Assembly: GCF_021378075.1 (NCBI RefSeq)
Contig: NZ_JAJUOS010000001.1
Location: 495,586 to 559,585 of the forward strand
From: Rhodobacter flavimaris
Lineage (GTDB): Bacteria > Pseudomonadota > Alphaproteobacteria > Rhodobacterales > Rhodobacteraceae
DNA: 64,000 nucleotides
Direction: 5' to 3'
The position numbers were made by a program, and so were the translations under genes. The notes below the pieces were generated by a model that worked only from the letters and a program-made list of their open reading frames with translations, had not been told where the DNA came from and did not search any database. Positions 18,971 through 28,520 of this stretch are shown here, piece by piece (within the stretch, counting starts at the first letter, position 1; every line of letters begins with the position of its first letter).

Positions 18971-20334
18971 GCAGCCCCCTCTGCCAGCGCAAGATCAATT
19001 CGAAAACAGGCACCGTGACTCTCCTGCGGGCAAAGCCGTAGCCGCCCGCCGTGTTCTTCGGCGATCTTGTGGCTGATCGACAGGCCAAGACCGGTGCCAC
19101 GCCCGACAGGTTTTGTCGTGAAAAACGGGTCGAAAATGGCCTGCGCGACATCCTCCGGCACACCGGGACCGTTGTCGCGCACATAAAGATGCCCCCGGCC
19201 ATCGACAACCTCGGCGCCGATCTCGATCCGGGCATCCTCCCTGCCCTCCAACGCATCGAAGGCATTCTGCACGAGGTTCATGACGATCTGCTGGATATGA
19301 CCGGGCCGCCCCTGAACGCGCAGCGATGGTAGCCCCGTGAACTGCACCGAGACCGACTTGCGCGCCCCCCGAATGACCCAGTTCGCCGCGACCTGGGCCA
19401 CGTCGACCAGATCGAAAACAACCATCTCGCCCGAGCCATCGGCCGACAGCCGCCGCAAATCCTCGACGATATCACGCACCCTTTCGGCACCCTCGCGCGC
19501 GCCGTGAACCGCTTCGCGCAGGTTGCGGATTTCGCGGTCAAGTTTGAGCTCTTCGCGCAGGGCGATCAGTTCTTCCCGCTCTGCCCCGGCCTGAACTTTC
19601 TGAAAATAGGCCTCGAACTTGCTGGCATAGCGCTCAAGCGCGTGAGCATTCGCGTAAACGAAACTGATCGGGTTGTTGAGCTCATGCGCGACCCCCGCCA
19701 GAAGCCGGCCAAGAGATGCAAGTTTCTCGTTGCGCACAAGTTGAGCCTGCGCCGCCTTCAGTTCTTCATGCCCTTTCGCCAGCGCCGAATAGGCCTTGCG
19801 CAGTTCCCCCAAGGGGCGCCCGGTTAAGACATAACCTGCAACACGTCCGCGATCGTCCATACGCGGGCTAATCGACAGCTCCAGCGGCGCGGGTTCGTCG
19901 GGACCTAGCAGCGACGCCTCGATGGTCACCGTCGCGCGCGCGTTCGTCGCATCGGCCAATGCGCGGTCGAGGGCCTCGACATCCTCAGTCGTGAACATCG
20001 CGGCCAAGGGCTTCGTATGCCATTCCCACAGAGGCTTTCCGGTAATTCTGGCAACAGAGGCAGAGGTCTCAAGCACGGTCCCGGAACGAGAGACCACGAT
20101 CAGCACATCGGACACAGAGGCCAGGATTGAACCTAGGAAAGACCGCAAATCTTCCAGTTCATGGTTTTGCCGTTCCAATCGCTCCTGGTAGTCGACCAGG
20201 TCGGCGTAAGTACGGTCAACCGCCGAAAGAACGTCAAACCATACGTCGTCGGCGCCCTCGCCCGTCGGCAAGAGATCGCTCAGTCTCCAAGACTCTAGGT
20301 TCTGCGTGAGATCACGCGAAGAATTGTTTGCCAT
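18967..20334 (-). CDS. hupT: Hydrogenase sensor histidine kinase HupT
   Basis: HupT is the soluble kinase that phosphorylates HupR when H2 is absent. In R. capsulatus this turns HupR off. The 455 residues contain a PAS domain (about 65-180), a histidine-kinase dimer domain with the H-box HELNNPISFV (near 218) and an ATPase domain (NLVQNAFDA, DNGPGVP, GRGTGLGLS). There is no membrane segment, as expected for a partner of the cytoplasmic HupUV. It is the first gene of the locus. The ATG at 20334 is weakly preceded by GAGGG. Confidence 0.93.
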   Translation of the reverse strand: MANNSSRDLTQNLESWRLSDLLPTGEGADDVWFDVLSAVDRTYADLVDYQERLERQNHELEDLRSFLGSILASVSDVLIVVSRSGTVLETSASVARITGKPLWEWHTKPLAAMFTTEDVEALDRALADATNARATVTIEASLLGPDEPAPLELSISPRMDDRGRVAGYVLTGRPLGELRKAYSALAKGHEELKAAQAQLVRNEKLASLGRLLAGVAHELNNPISFVYANAHALERYASKFEAYFQKVQAGAEREELIALREELKLDREIRNLREAVHGAREGAERVRDIVEDLRRLSADGSGEMVVFDLVDVAQVAANWVIRGARKSVSVQFTGLPSLRVQGRPGHIQQIVMNLVQNAFDALEGREDARIEIGAEVVDGRGHLYVRDNGPGVPEDVAQAIFDPFFTTKPVGRGTGLGLSISHKIAEEHGGRLRLCPQESHGACFRIDLALAEGAA

Positions 20335-20711
20335 CGGATACCCTCAAGCGAAGCATAGACGCTTGCCGCAACGACGCAAGATTGAGAGGGCCATAACGAC
20401 CTCCGCACAGCGTTTCGCCGACACCGATCTGTGGGGCTTTTTTGGCAGACCGATCCGATCCGGCCCCTGTTTCATCAGCGATGCTCCCCATAAGCGTTCG
20501 GTCATCAAGACAAGCCAACACCGGCCAACAATTGATCTATTCGCAACCTTCCCGGACCCGTCGCTGGAACGATTTAGTGCGCACATCCGGACCGCTCTTT
20601 GGGGACAGAGTTCTCAAAAAAGGATCCTGAAATATGGGAGCACAGCAATTAGAAACGGGGGGCATCACCGCAGCGAAAATGATCCAAATCAACAAGCTGC
20701 CAGCCGTTTGC

Positions 20712-20726
20712 GCACAGAATCTGTGC
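20712..20726. promoter_or_regulatory. Perfect 15-bp palindrome in the hupT-doxX divergent region
   Basis: GCACAG-AAT-CTGTGC is a perfect inverted repeat about 80 bp upstream of the DoxX gene and 380 bp upstream of hupT. It may be an operator for the DoxX gene, but no regulator is encoded next to it. The rest of 20335-20804 is AT-rich compared with the genes and presumably holds both promoters. No gene or RNA was recognised in it. Confidence 0.35.
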
Positions 20727-20804
20727 TGAAAAAGGAACTTATGCTGCACCAGCGAAGGCGTACACTGCGCGCAATACTCAGGCGTAGTTATAGGAGATAG
20801 ACAA

Positions 20805-21377
20805 ATGAGTGAAATCTTCCTGCCATCGCGTGAACGGCTGGTTATGCCGTTTCTTTCCCCGGTCTACGAAAAATTTGCCGAGCCGGTTGGCTGGCTCGGG
20901 TTTCGGGTCGTGGTCGGACTCAGCCTTGTGGTCGCGGGTTGGCCCAAGATCGTCGCGCCGCTCGCTCAATCCGGTTTTGTCGAGTCGCTCGGCATGTATC
21001 CGGGTTGGTTTTGGTCGCCGCTCTTGGCGGCCATGCAATTCTTCGGCGGCATGTTGATCGCTGTCGGCTTCCTGACCCGACCGATCGCTCTTGCGAACGC
21101 GGTCATGCTGCTGATCACCCTCTGGTTCCACATGGCGCACCCATATCCCGAGCCCTTCCTGACGCCCGAAGGGATCAGCTACTTGACGGCGAACCCCGAT
21201 CTGCTCACGCCGGGGGCCCAGGCAGCACTCCTCAAAGATGGCGGCATTCAGTTTGGCGCGCGTATTCAGGAAAAAGCCATCTATGCTTCGCTCTTCTGGG
21301 CGGCTGGCGCCGCACTGATCGCAGCCTTTGGCGGGGGGTATTTCTCTGTCGATCGCGCGCTCAAGAAAGAGTTTTGA
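20805..21377 (+). CDS. DoxX family membrane protein
   Basis: The 190-residue protein has four hydrophobic segments and the DoxX-family layout (GFRVVVGLSLVVAGWPKI, then FFGGMLIAVGFLTRP and NAVMLLITLWFHM). DoxX relatives are linked to thiosulfate/quinone oxidoreductase or redox-stress complexes, but the family's role is mostly unknown. The ATG at 20805 follows TAGGAGATAGACA. It is a single-gene unit with its own hairpin terminator (21433). I cannot assign a function in the hydrogenase pathway. Confidence 0.8.
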   Translation: MSEIFLPSRERLVMPFLSPVYEKFAEPVGWLGFRVVVGLSLVVAGWPKIVAPLAQSGFVESLGMYPGWFWSPLLAAMQFFGGMLIAVGFLTRPIALANAVMLLITLWFHMAHPYPEPFLTPEGISYLTANPDLLTPGAQAALLKDGGIQFGARIQEKAIYASLFWAAGAALIAAFGGGYFSVDRALKKEF

Positions 21378-21432
21378 TCAGAGTTTGCGCCATTCGGCCG
21401 CCCGCGATCTGGTTTGACGCGATTGGTTCCTC

Positions 21433-21456
21433 ATGGCCGCCCAGATGGGCGGCCAT
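21433..21456 (+). terminator. Hairpin terminator after the DoxX gene
   Basis: ATGGCCGCCC-AGAT-GGGCGGCCAT is a perfect 10-bp stem with a 4-nt loop, 55 bp after the DoxX stop. A short T-rich stretch (CTTTAAT) follows, consistent with intrinsic termination of the rightward transcript. Confidence 0.7.
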
Positions 21457-21527
21457 ACGCTTTAATCTCCTCACAGACTTCGGTCAAATTCGCGACGATG
21501 CCAGCATCTGACTCTAACCCATAAGCC

Positions 21528-21582
21528 GGAGCCGACAGGCTAATTCGAACCAGTGGTGCAGCCAGACTAATTCGAACCGGTC
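21528..21582. repeat. Tandem copy of the IS6-type left terminus
   Basis: Two similar IS ends stand side by side: 21528-21553 and 21555-21580 both read GGnGC-x-CAG...TAATTCGAACC. The second is the left end of the element that follows, and the first has no element attached. This suggests an older deletion or a nested insertion of a sister element. Confidence 0.5.
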
Positions 21583-22368
21583 TACACACGGGCAGTAAAG
21601 CTGTCCCTTATGCCGCGCTGAGATCGCGCCACTCGGCAAGAGCGGTGGCTCGGTTGGCCTTGAAAAGGGATCGGCTGGAGAGGTTCCGTTCCTGGTGGAA
21701 GTGGTTCAAAACCGATGCGTGGATGACGACGAATTTCTGGAGGCTCCGCATGCGACGGAAGCGGGGCATCGCGCGCTCACTTCGTCGAAATGCAAGGTGC
21801 GAATTCTTCGCTCGGTTGTTCAACCAGCGACCCGTTTCCTGCCGATCCGCGACACCAAGATCCTTCATTGCGGCGCCATAGGAGCAAAGCATGTCCGTCA
21901 CAAAGACATCGGTGCGGCCATGCTTCCTCATCGTTTTTCTAAGAAATTTCAGTGCAGCCTTCTTGTCCCGCCTCTTGGTCACGAAGCTTTCGAGCACCTC
22001 GCCTTCGTGAACAATGGCCCGCCAAGGATAGTGGCGCTCGCCGTTGATCTTCACAAACATCTCGTCGAGATGCCATCTCCAGTAGCTCGATTTCATCCCC
22101 TCAGTGCGACGCTTACGGATTTCGGAGGCGAACATCGGACCGAAACGGTGCCACCAGAACCGCACCGTTTCGTGGCTGATGTCGATCCCTCCTCGTGCAG
22201 AAGGTCCTCGACATTGCGAAGCGAAAGCGGGAACCGAACGTACATCATCACGGCCAAGCGGATGATCTCGGGGCTGGTTTTGAACCACTTGAAAGGGCTG
22301 AGTTTGGTCATGGGCACACGCTAGCCGGCACCCTGCCCCGCCTCAAGTCAGGTTTGTCTGACAAGACC
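21555..22368 (-). mobile_element. IS6-family insertion sequence, frameshifted transposase
   Basis: The 814-bp element has imperfect terminal repeats (GGTGCAGCCAGAC left; GGTCTTGTCAGAC read from the right). Its transposase on the minus strand (start near 22317, end 21608) has the DDE residues in HLDEMFVKING, VTDMLCSYGAA and NNRAKNSHL, and the helix-turn-helix part in the first 60 residues. Against the intact copy at 46524, one base is missing near 22180-22188, breaking the frame after DLLHE. It should therefore be inactive alone. The right end supplies the last codons of the TPR gene at 22348. No target duplication was found. Confidence 0.85.
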
Positions 22369-24009
22369 ATCCGAGCAGCACGATGACGCGGATCGGCAGG
22401 CGCACGACGCGGTGATGGTAACTTCTGCACGCGCCAGGGCCTGATCCAGAAGCTGCCGCACGTGAACATTTTCAACCGCTTCGCCCCGCTTGGAAAGACA
22501 TTCCTGCAAGCCGTGCAAACTCCAAACGTTGCGCGGATGCCGACAGGGGCGCGGCAGCGTTTCGTCAAGACCGAGGTCGGCCCGATAGACCGCTTCGGCC
22601 TCTTCGAACTGCCCCGCATCCATCAAGAGTGCACCCAAGGCATGGCGTGTGGGCTGCATCCAGCCCCAAGGCTCATCATAGAGCAGGCCATCATCAAGGC
22701 TCACCGCCCGACGCAGATGATCGAGCCCCACGGCCACACTCCCTGACTTGTAATGCAGCTCACCCAGCATCATCGCCTCGGCGACCTTCAGAACCTCACT
22801 GCAGGGGTTATTGAACATCATCCGATCCGGCTGAACCGCGTCACGGGCCCGGGCAAACAGCAGCGCGCTTTCCTCAGCCTCAGCGTGACGCTTGAGATTG
22901 GCGAGTGCCACCGTGCGCGCATAATGCAGCAATGCCGTGCTGAATGAATAGAGTTCGGCATCTTCGGGGAATGGCTCTTTTAGAATGCAGGACCAGCGCC
23001 CAAAGCGGATCAAGACGTGCAGGCGCATCGGCACGAAGGCCTCGAACAGTTCGGGAAGGTAGCGGACCACCGGCTCTGGCAAAGTGTTCACCAAGGCCCT
23101 CGCCCCCTCGAACGCGTCAGACGGGCGGCCTAGAAACATTGCGCCGTAAATCTGGAAATGCAGATTGTGAATCCGATAAACGGTGTAGAAATTCTGCCCA
23201 CCAGCATAATCGAAATAGGCGCGGTCAACGCATGCCGCCGCCCGATTTCGCGCAACGACGTTGTGATAGTCGCCGCAGAGCACATCAATATGGCTTGCCA
23301 TATGTACCAGATGGCCTGAATCGGGCACGAGATCCACAAGTCGATCGCCATGCGGTAGCGCCTTTTCGGGCGTAGGAGACATCTCCATCAGGTGGATATA
23401 GAAGTGAAGCAGCCCGGGGTGACCCCAAGCGGCAGGGTGCTGAACAAAAGCGCGCTCCAGCGCTGTCCGCGCCTCTACTGTCGATGCTCCTTTTGCCGGT
23501 TGCCCCAGAAGCGTATCCCAAAGCGCCCAAGGCGTGCGATTCATCAGCGCTTCAACAAAAATCGCGGTCACATCAAGATCGTCGGGAAATCTCTGATAAA
23601 CCGGGCGCATCGCCTCGGCGAACCCGTCGTTCCAAGGCCCATAGTCTTCGATCTCGGGATCGGTGGGAAAGCGCGCGATCAGGGCAGCAACAAGGGCTTG
23701 CTCCACCTCGCTGGCTGGCAGATCGCGGGCCTCGGCCAGAAGGTCGTGCGCACGCTTGAGAGCGGCGGACTTTTCGTCGGGCTCGAAGAATTCCCAGAGT
23801 TTATTATAGTTTGGGCCAAGGCAGTGGGCGATCCCCCAGCGTGCCATCACATGCCTAGGATCAAGCTTGAGCACCCGCTCAAAACAGGCGATGGCCTCTT
23901 CATGATTGAAGCCGTATTGCCATACCAATCCACGGTCGAACCAGATCTGCGCTTCGGCCGAGGTATCTCCGAACCGACGGCCAAACGAGCCAAGATCGAA
24001 ATAGGCCAT
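22348..24009 (-). CDS. Tetratricopeptide repeat protein, 3' end replaced by IS sequence
   Basis: A 553-residue soluble protein with TPR-like repeats (EEAIACFERVLKLDPRHVMARWG near 35-55 and several further helical pairs up to about 500). No enzyme domain and no signal peptide are seen. Related proteins are widespread in proteobacteria, and their role is unknown. The C-terminal ITASCAC resembles the usual family ending, after which the reading frame enters the IS6 element. The final five residues (LVRQT) come from the IS end. Probably only the last few native residues are lost. The ATG at 24009 is the first in-frame start. Confidence 0.75.
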   Translation of the reverse strand: MAYFDLGSFGRRFGDTSAEAQIWFDRGLVWQYGFNHEEAIACFERVLKLDPRHVMARWGIAHCLGPNYNKLWEFFEPDEKSAALKRAHDLLAEARDLPASEVEQALVAALIARFPTDPEIEDYGPWNDGFAEAMRPVYQRFPDDLDVTAIFVEALMNRTPWALWDTLLGQPAKGASTVEARTALERAFVQHPAAWGHPGLLHFYIHLMEMSPTPEKALPHGDRLVDLVPDSGHLVHMASHIDVLCGDYHNVVARNRAAACVDRAYFDYAGGQNFYTVYRIHNLHFQIYGAMFLGRPSDAFEGARALVNTLPEPVVRYLPELFEAFVPMRLHVLIRFGRWSCILKEPFPEDAELYSFSTALLHYARTVALANLKRHAEAEESALLFARARDAVQPDRMMFNNPCSEVLKVAEAMMLGELHYKSGSVAVGLDHLRRAVSLDDGLLYDEPWGWMQPTRHALGALLMDAGQFEEAEAVYRADLGLDETLPRPCRHPRNVWSLHGLQECLSKRGEAVENVHVRQLLDQALARAEVTITASCACRSASSCCSDGLVRQT

Positions 24010-24404
24010 AGGGAAAACTCTGCGCCTCCCTGTTCAAGGTCAAATCATAAACCGAGAATACATCAAAATGGGTTCCAGAGATACACGCAGCAAATGTCTT
24101 CTTTCACATCCACTCTGCACGTCGAAATCTCGGCGGTGAGCATTCCGCCGAACCTATTGCACGAGGGCCGGCTCATCTCGTGTCTGACCTGATGCCCGCA
24201 CGGGTCATAGATCTACGACGCCCCTTGGCGAAAGCACGAAGCGAGCGTGAAGTATTGCCGCAATTCCAATGATTTCATAGCTGTATCAAGGAATTTCCGG
24301 GGGCGTCGATTGGCAACGAGTGAACACCGGCCAAAGTGCAGCCTCCACTAGGCCCTAATCTTTGCTATATGACCGGTCTCATTGTATCGGCCAAACAGCA
24401 CTCG
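24010..24404. other. Non-coding stretch, nothing recognised
   Basis: This 395-bp region lies between the TPR gene and the 3' end of the guanidino/SDR operon. It has lower GC than its surroundings. I saw no plausible gene, no clear hairpin with a T-run and no repeat of note. The TPR gene promoter must lie at its left end. Confidence 0.5.
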
Positions 24405-25160
24405 TCAGATTGAGCCTGCATCGACCATGAAACTGCCCGCCGTGCACATCTTTGCGTCATCCGAAGCAAGGAACAAAACCATGCGCGCCACGTGAATCGG
24501 GTCGATCAGATCGGGCAGGCATTGCTTGTTCCTATGCGCCGCGAGTGACTCCGGTGTCGCCCAAAGCTCCTTCTGACGTTCGGTCATGATCCAGCCCGGA
24601 ACAACGGCATTGACGCGGATACGGTGCTTTCCGAGTTCCCGCGCCATCGTACGCGTCAGCCCATGTACTGCGGATTTCGCCGTCACATATGCCGGAAACC
24701 CGGCGACGGACTCATACCAACTGTTCGAGCTTAGATTGATGATCGAGCCCGCCCCCGCTGTAATCATATCGGGGGCGACCGCCTGAATCGCGAAGAACTG
24801 ATGACGGATGTTCGTGCTCTGACGTTCGTCCCAATACTCTGGCGTCACGTCTTGCCAGGCGTGGCGATCATCGCGCGCGGCATTGTTCACCAGAACTTCA
24901 GCCGATCCGATCTTGCGTTTCAGGCTTTCGAAAGCGCCTCTGAGTGCCTCAATGTCCCGCAAGTCGCAGATCTCGGCCACCACATCGGGACACTCGGCAA
25001 CCAACCGGTCACTGGCAGCCCTGTCCAGATCCACGAAGCCCACTTTCGCCCCTTGTCGTGCAAACGCCAAGACGATCTCGCGCCCAATGCCAGAGGCCCC
25101 GCCGGTTACAAAGACTGTCCTGCCCTTCAGGCTCGGATATTTGGCCAATTGCTGGTCCAT
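24405..25160 (-). CDS. SDR family oxidoreductase (operon SDR 3)
   Basis: Classical short-chain dehydrogenase of 251 residues. The NAD(P) motif is TGGASGIG (19-26), followed by an acidic VDLD that favours NAD. NNAA, the Ser of NLSSNSWYES and the Tyr-Lys pair in AYVTAKSAVHGL complete the active site. It is the last gene of the operon that begins at 31217, 148 bp after the ureohydrolase. The substrate is unknown. Its position suggests oxidation of an alcohol group in the compound handled by the neighbours. RBS GGAGGGG precedes the ATG. Confidence 0.9.
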   Translation of the reverse strand: MDQQLAKYPSLKGRTVFVTGGASGIGREIVLAFARQGAKVGFVDLDRAASDRLVAECPDVVAEICDLRDIEALRGAFESLKRKIGSAEVLVNNAARDDRHAWQDVTPEYWDERQSTNIRHQFFAIQAVAPDMITAGAGSIINLSSNSWYESVAGFPAYVTAKSAVHGLTRTMARELGKHRIRVNAVVPGWIMTERQKELWATPESLAAHRNKQCLPDLIDPIHVARMVLFLASDDAKMCTAGSFMVDAGSI

Positions 25161-25308
25161 TTCCCCTCCTTGTTGCGTTCACGAAGCTTGGCGTGTCGAC
25201 CAGGCTTTTGTCACGCGTGTTCCGCTTGCGTCGATCTGGCCGCGCAACGCCAGAGCAACGCGCAAACCACGAATATCCAGAGAAGGACGCCGCGGATCCC
25301 GTGCGCGC

Positions 25309-26268
25309 TCAGCGCTTTCGGCGGCGCTCGGCCTGCGCGGCCATCACGCACATCAACTCGAACATCATCGTAGCACCGACGAGCGCGGTCATACCGCCAA
25401 TGTCGAATGGCGGAGCCACTTCGACAACATCGGCCCCGACGATATTCACGGCCCCCAACAAGCGTAGCATCTGCTGCGCTTCGCGGGTCGTGAAGCCGCC
25501 GACCTCGGGCGTACCGGTGCCAGGCGCCATAGACGGATCAATCGAGTCCACATCGAAAGTGATATAGGTCTCTTGCATGCCGACGATCTCGCAGGCTTCG
25601 GCGATCACATCCTCCGGCCCGCGCCGCACAAACTCTTCCATGTAAATGATGCGAATGCCCTGCGCCTTTGCCCAATCGTGCTCTCCGGGTTCATAAACCG
25701 AGCCGCGAATACCGATCTGCACCACGCGCTTCGGGTCAAGAACGCCTTCCTCTATGGCGCGGCGGAAAGGCGTTCCATGCGTGTATTTGTTCCCGCCGAA
25801 GTAACTGTCGTTGGTGTCCGAATGGGCGTCGAAATGGATCATCCCCAACGTCCTGCCGCGCGAAACGGCCCGCAGCACGGGAAGCGTAGTCAGATGATCG
25901 CCACCGACCGACAGCGGCAATGCACCCGTCGCTACGATCTCCTCCATGCCCCGCTGAATCCGGGCGATCCCGTCCATCAGGTCGATCGGATTGACCGAGA
26001 GGTCACCGACGTCGGCGATATTGGCGATCTCGAAGGGCGCGACACCCGACACATGGTGGGCGCTCCGCATCAGCGACGAAAGATTACGCACCTCGCGCGG
26101 GCCATGGCGGGCTCCCGCGCGGTTGGTCGTTCCGCCATCCCACGGAATACCGACCAGCGCGATATCCAGCCCCTCTGCAGAGGCGACCGCGGGAAGGCGC
26201 ATGAAAGTCGAATGGCCGGCAAAGCGTGGCACTTCGGCGGCATCGATGGGTTTGTGATAGGTCGTCAT
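25309..26268 (-). CDS. Ureohydrolase, guanidinobutyrase/guanidinopropionase-like
   Basis: A 319-residue arginase/agmatinase-family enzyme that should hydrolyse a guanidino group to an amine plus urea. The dinuclear metal site is complete: GGDH, HFDAHSDTND and TFDVDSID. The stretches SSLMRSAHHV, KYTHGTPFRRAIEEG and GADVVEVAPPFD resemble Pseudomonas 4-guanidinobutyrase and 3-guanidinopropionase more than agmatinase or arginase. The substrate is therefore probably a guanidino acid or similar molecule, but sequence alone does not settle which. It lies 11 bp after the creatininase-family gene, so both act in one pathway. Confidence 0.85.
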   Translation of the reverse strand: MTTYHKPIDAAEVPRFAGHSTFMRLPAVASAEGLDIALVGIPWDGGTTNRAGARHGPREVRNLSSLMRSAHHVSGVAPFEIANIADVGDLSVNPIDLMDGIARIQRGMEEIVATGALPLSVGGDHLTTLPVLRAVSRGRTLGMIHFDAHSDTNDSYFGGNKYTHGTPFRRAIEEGVLDPKRVVQIGIRGSVYEPGEHDWAKAQGIRIIYMEEFVRRGPEDVIAEACEIVGMQETYITFDVDSIDPSMAPGTGTPEVGGFTTREAQQMLRLLGAVNIVGADVVEVAPPFDIGGMTALVGATMMFELMCVMAAQAERRRKR

Positions 26269-26279
26269 CTCGCTGGCCT

Positions 26280-27050
26280 TTAGTTGAATTCGCGATTGAT
26301 GGCGGCAACGATGCCCGCCGTGCAGTCAGCCAGAAGCCACTCCCCCTTCTCTGCCGACGACCCTTCCGTTAGCGAAAGCACGCCCGAGGGCGGTATCTCG
26401 GAGCAGGGTTTCGGATAGCGGTCATAGGGAAGGAAAGCAGCTGGGCCATCGTGGCTGGCCTTGTCGAGATCGACGAGTTCGGGCCTCAGCGCCATCATCA
26501 TCGACGTCTCGAGCACCGAGGCATGTTCAAGCTCGATTCCGGGATAACCATCGGGGAAAATCCGGTCGAGCGTCGCCCCCTGCACCATTTCCCAGTGATC
26601 GATCCGCAGAATGACAAGGCCATCCGTATTCGCTCGCCCGATGGCGTCCAGCGCAAGCTCGATCCCCTCGATGGTCGGACCGATGTTTTCATAGTGGCCG
26701 TTGACAGTAACGATACGGCGCACGTTCTGGCGAAACAGTTCGCAGATCACGTCGCGCACGATCAGCGAGAAGGTATGCGCCGACAGGTTCAGCGTGCCCG
26801 GGAAGCCGGGACCCCCGCCCGTCTTGGGCTGAGAGCGATTGCCATAGGCGACCGTAGGCAGGACGAGCCCGCCAACCTCGGCCGCCGCCCGGGCCGCTAT
26901 GGCCGTCGGCAAAACCACATCGACGTTGAGCGCCATGTGTCGCCCGTGCTGTTCGGTCGCGCCTAGGGGCAGGAACACAGGGGCTCCGTCCGCAATCCGG
27001 GCCTCGACATCAGGCCAGGCGAGTTCGGCATAGAAAACGGTTTCAGTCAT
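26280..27050 (-). CDS. Creatininase family amidohydrolase
   Basis: A 256-residue member of the creatininase superfamily, metal-dependent hydrolases of cyclic or linear amides. Metal and catalytic motifs are visible: LGATEQHGRHMALNVD near the N-terminus, VNGHYENIG in the middle and HASVLETSMMM after it. The family includes creatininase, formamide deformylases, mycofactocin MftE and an inositol-lactone hydrolase, so the exact reaction is open. The neighbouring guanidino hydrolase makes a cyclic guanidine or a lactone/lactam the most attractive substrate. Start ATG at 27050, 10 bp after the SDR stop. Confidence 0.85.
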   Translation of the reverse strand: MTETVFYAELAWPDVEARIADGAPVFLPLGATEQHGRHMALNVDVVLPTAIAARAAAEVGGLVLPTVAYGNRSQPKTGGGPGFPGTLNLSAHTFSLIVRDVICELFRQNVRRIVTVNGHYENIGPTIEGIELALDAIGRANTDGLVILRIDHWEMVQGATLDRIFPDGYPGIELEHASVLETSMMMALRPELVDLDKASHDGPAAFLPYDRYPKPCSEIPPSGVLSLTEGSSAEKGEWLLADCTAGIVAAINREFN

Positions 27051-27060
27051 TAAAGATCCA

Positions 27061-27768
27061 TCAGTTCATGGCCGCGCCGCCATTGGCGCCAAGGCATTGT
27101 CCGGTAAAAAGCGTGGCGCCCGGGCCAGCAAGAAACACCACTGCGGCTGCCACCTCTTCGGGGCGCCCGATGCGGCCAAGCGGGTTGGCCGTTTCCTCGG
27201 CTTTCTGGCGAGCTGTGAGGTTCTCGAACCCCAACAGCGGTGTGTCGGTCGGCCCCGGCGCAACAGCGTTCACAAGTATCTTTGGCGCAAGTTCCCGCGC
27301 CCAGGACCGCGTCGCCCCAAGCATCGCAGCCTTCGTGGCCACATAGACCGATGCCTCCGCGCGCCCCAGATAAGCGAGTTCCGACACGATATTGATGATC
27401 CTTCCACCCTCGGGCAGATGCGGAAGCACTTCGCGCGCCACCAGCATCGCACCGCGCACGTTGATGGCGAACATCCGGTCAATATGTGCGGCGCTGAGGC
27501 TCCCGAGCGGCGCCTCCTCCAATATGCCCGCATTATTTACGAGGATATCGATGGCTCCCATGCGCCGCGCGGCTTCCGACACCGCCGCGACAATCTGCGC
27601 CTCATCGGCCAGATCACAAGCCAACACCGGAAAGGGCTCGTCCGAGGCTCGCAGATCTAGGCCGAGCACCTCGGCACCGGCCTCGCGCAGGGCAAGCGCG
27701 CAGGCACGACCTATGCCGCTTGCGGCTCCGGTCACCAGCGCGCGCTTGCCGGAAAGTGGCTTTACCAT
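27061..27768 (-). CDS. SDR family oxidoreductase (operon SDR 2)
   Basis: A 235-residue short-chain dehydrogenase with TGAASGIG (14-21), NNAG, Ser in NIVSELAYLG and the YxxxK in VYVATKAAM. GLDLR after the second beta strand suggests NAD preference. It overlaps the upstream SDR by 7 bp. Two adjacent SDRs often oxidise successive hydroxyl groups or epimers. Here the substrate is unknown. Confidence 0.9.
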   Translation of the reverse strand: MVKPLSGKRALVTGAASGIGRACALALREAGAEVLGLDLRASDEPFPVLACDLADEAQIVAAVSEAARRMGAIDILVNNAGILEEAPLGSLSAAHIDRMFAINVRGAMLVAREVLPHLPEGGRIINIVSELAYLGRAEASVYVATKAAMLGATRSWARELAPKILVNAVAPGPTDTPLLGFENLTARQKAEETANPLGRIGRPEEVAAAVVFLAGPGATLFTGQCLGANGGAAMN

Positions 27769-28520
27769 GGGACTTCTCCGCGATCGACGCCAAGCGATTG
27801 GCCGGTAATATTGGCCGCAAGAGCAGAGGCCAGAAAAAGGTAGGTTGCGGCCATATCCGGCGGCTCCATCAGGCCCGGCAACGCCTGCCCCGCCACGATT
27901 TCATTCAGCAGTTCGGCTTCATCACGCCCGGCATCCGCCGCGATGCGGCCGAGCGAACGCATTGAGGCTTCGGTTCGCACCCAACCGGGGCATATCGCAT
28001 TGACCCGAATTCCACGCGGACCAAGCTCACGCGCCCAGGTTTTGGTCAGCCCGATAATCGCATGCTTTGAGGCGACATAAGCGCCAAACCCGGGCTCGGC
28101 GACGCGCGCCCAGATCGAGGCGGTGTTCACGATGGCACCGCCCCGGGGCATTCGGTCCAGCGCCGCAGCGGTCACGAGCGCGGTCCCTGTTACATTTATG
28201 TCGATCACGCGGCGGAACGCATCGCTCACCGTGTCCGAACTGTCGGTGACCGGCGTCATCAGTTCCAGTCCGGCATTGTTGATGAGCACATCGATGCGTT
28301 CGAGACCTTTCAAGGCGTCAACCACGTCGGCCTTGATCGAAATATCTGCCTCGGCCGAAGTCGCGCCAAGCGCAGCCGCCCGATCATGAACGGCGGTATC
28401 GTTGGCGATCAGGTGCAATCGTGCCCCGGCCCTGCTAAACCCTTCTGCGATCCCAAGCCCGATGCCGCGGCTGGAGCCGGTGATGACAACGGTGCGGCCG
28501 GTAAAGTCGATGGCGTTCAC
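27762..28520 (-). CDS. SDR family oxidoreductase (operon SDR 1)
   Basis: A 252-residue short-chain dehydrogenase with TGSSRGIG, NNAG, Ser in NTASIWARV and YxxxK in AYVASKHAII. It starts with GTG at 28520, overlapping the ABC ATPase stop as GTGA, so the transporter and the enzymes are coupled. The product is clearly an SDR; its substrate is unknown. Confidence 0.9.
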   Translation of the reverse strand: MNAIDFTGRTVVITGSSRGIGLGIAEGFSRAGARLHLIANDTAVHDRAAALGATSAEADISIKADVVDALKGLERIDVLINNAGLELMTPVTDSSDTVSDAFRRVIDINVTGTALVTAAALDRMPRGGAIVNTASIWARVAEPGFGAYVASKHAIIGLTKTWARELGPRGIRVNAICPGWVRTEASMRSLGRIAADAGRDEAELLNEIVAGQALPGLMEPPDMAATYLFLASALAANITGQSLGVDRGEVPW

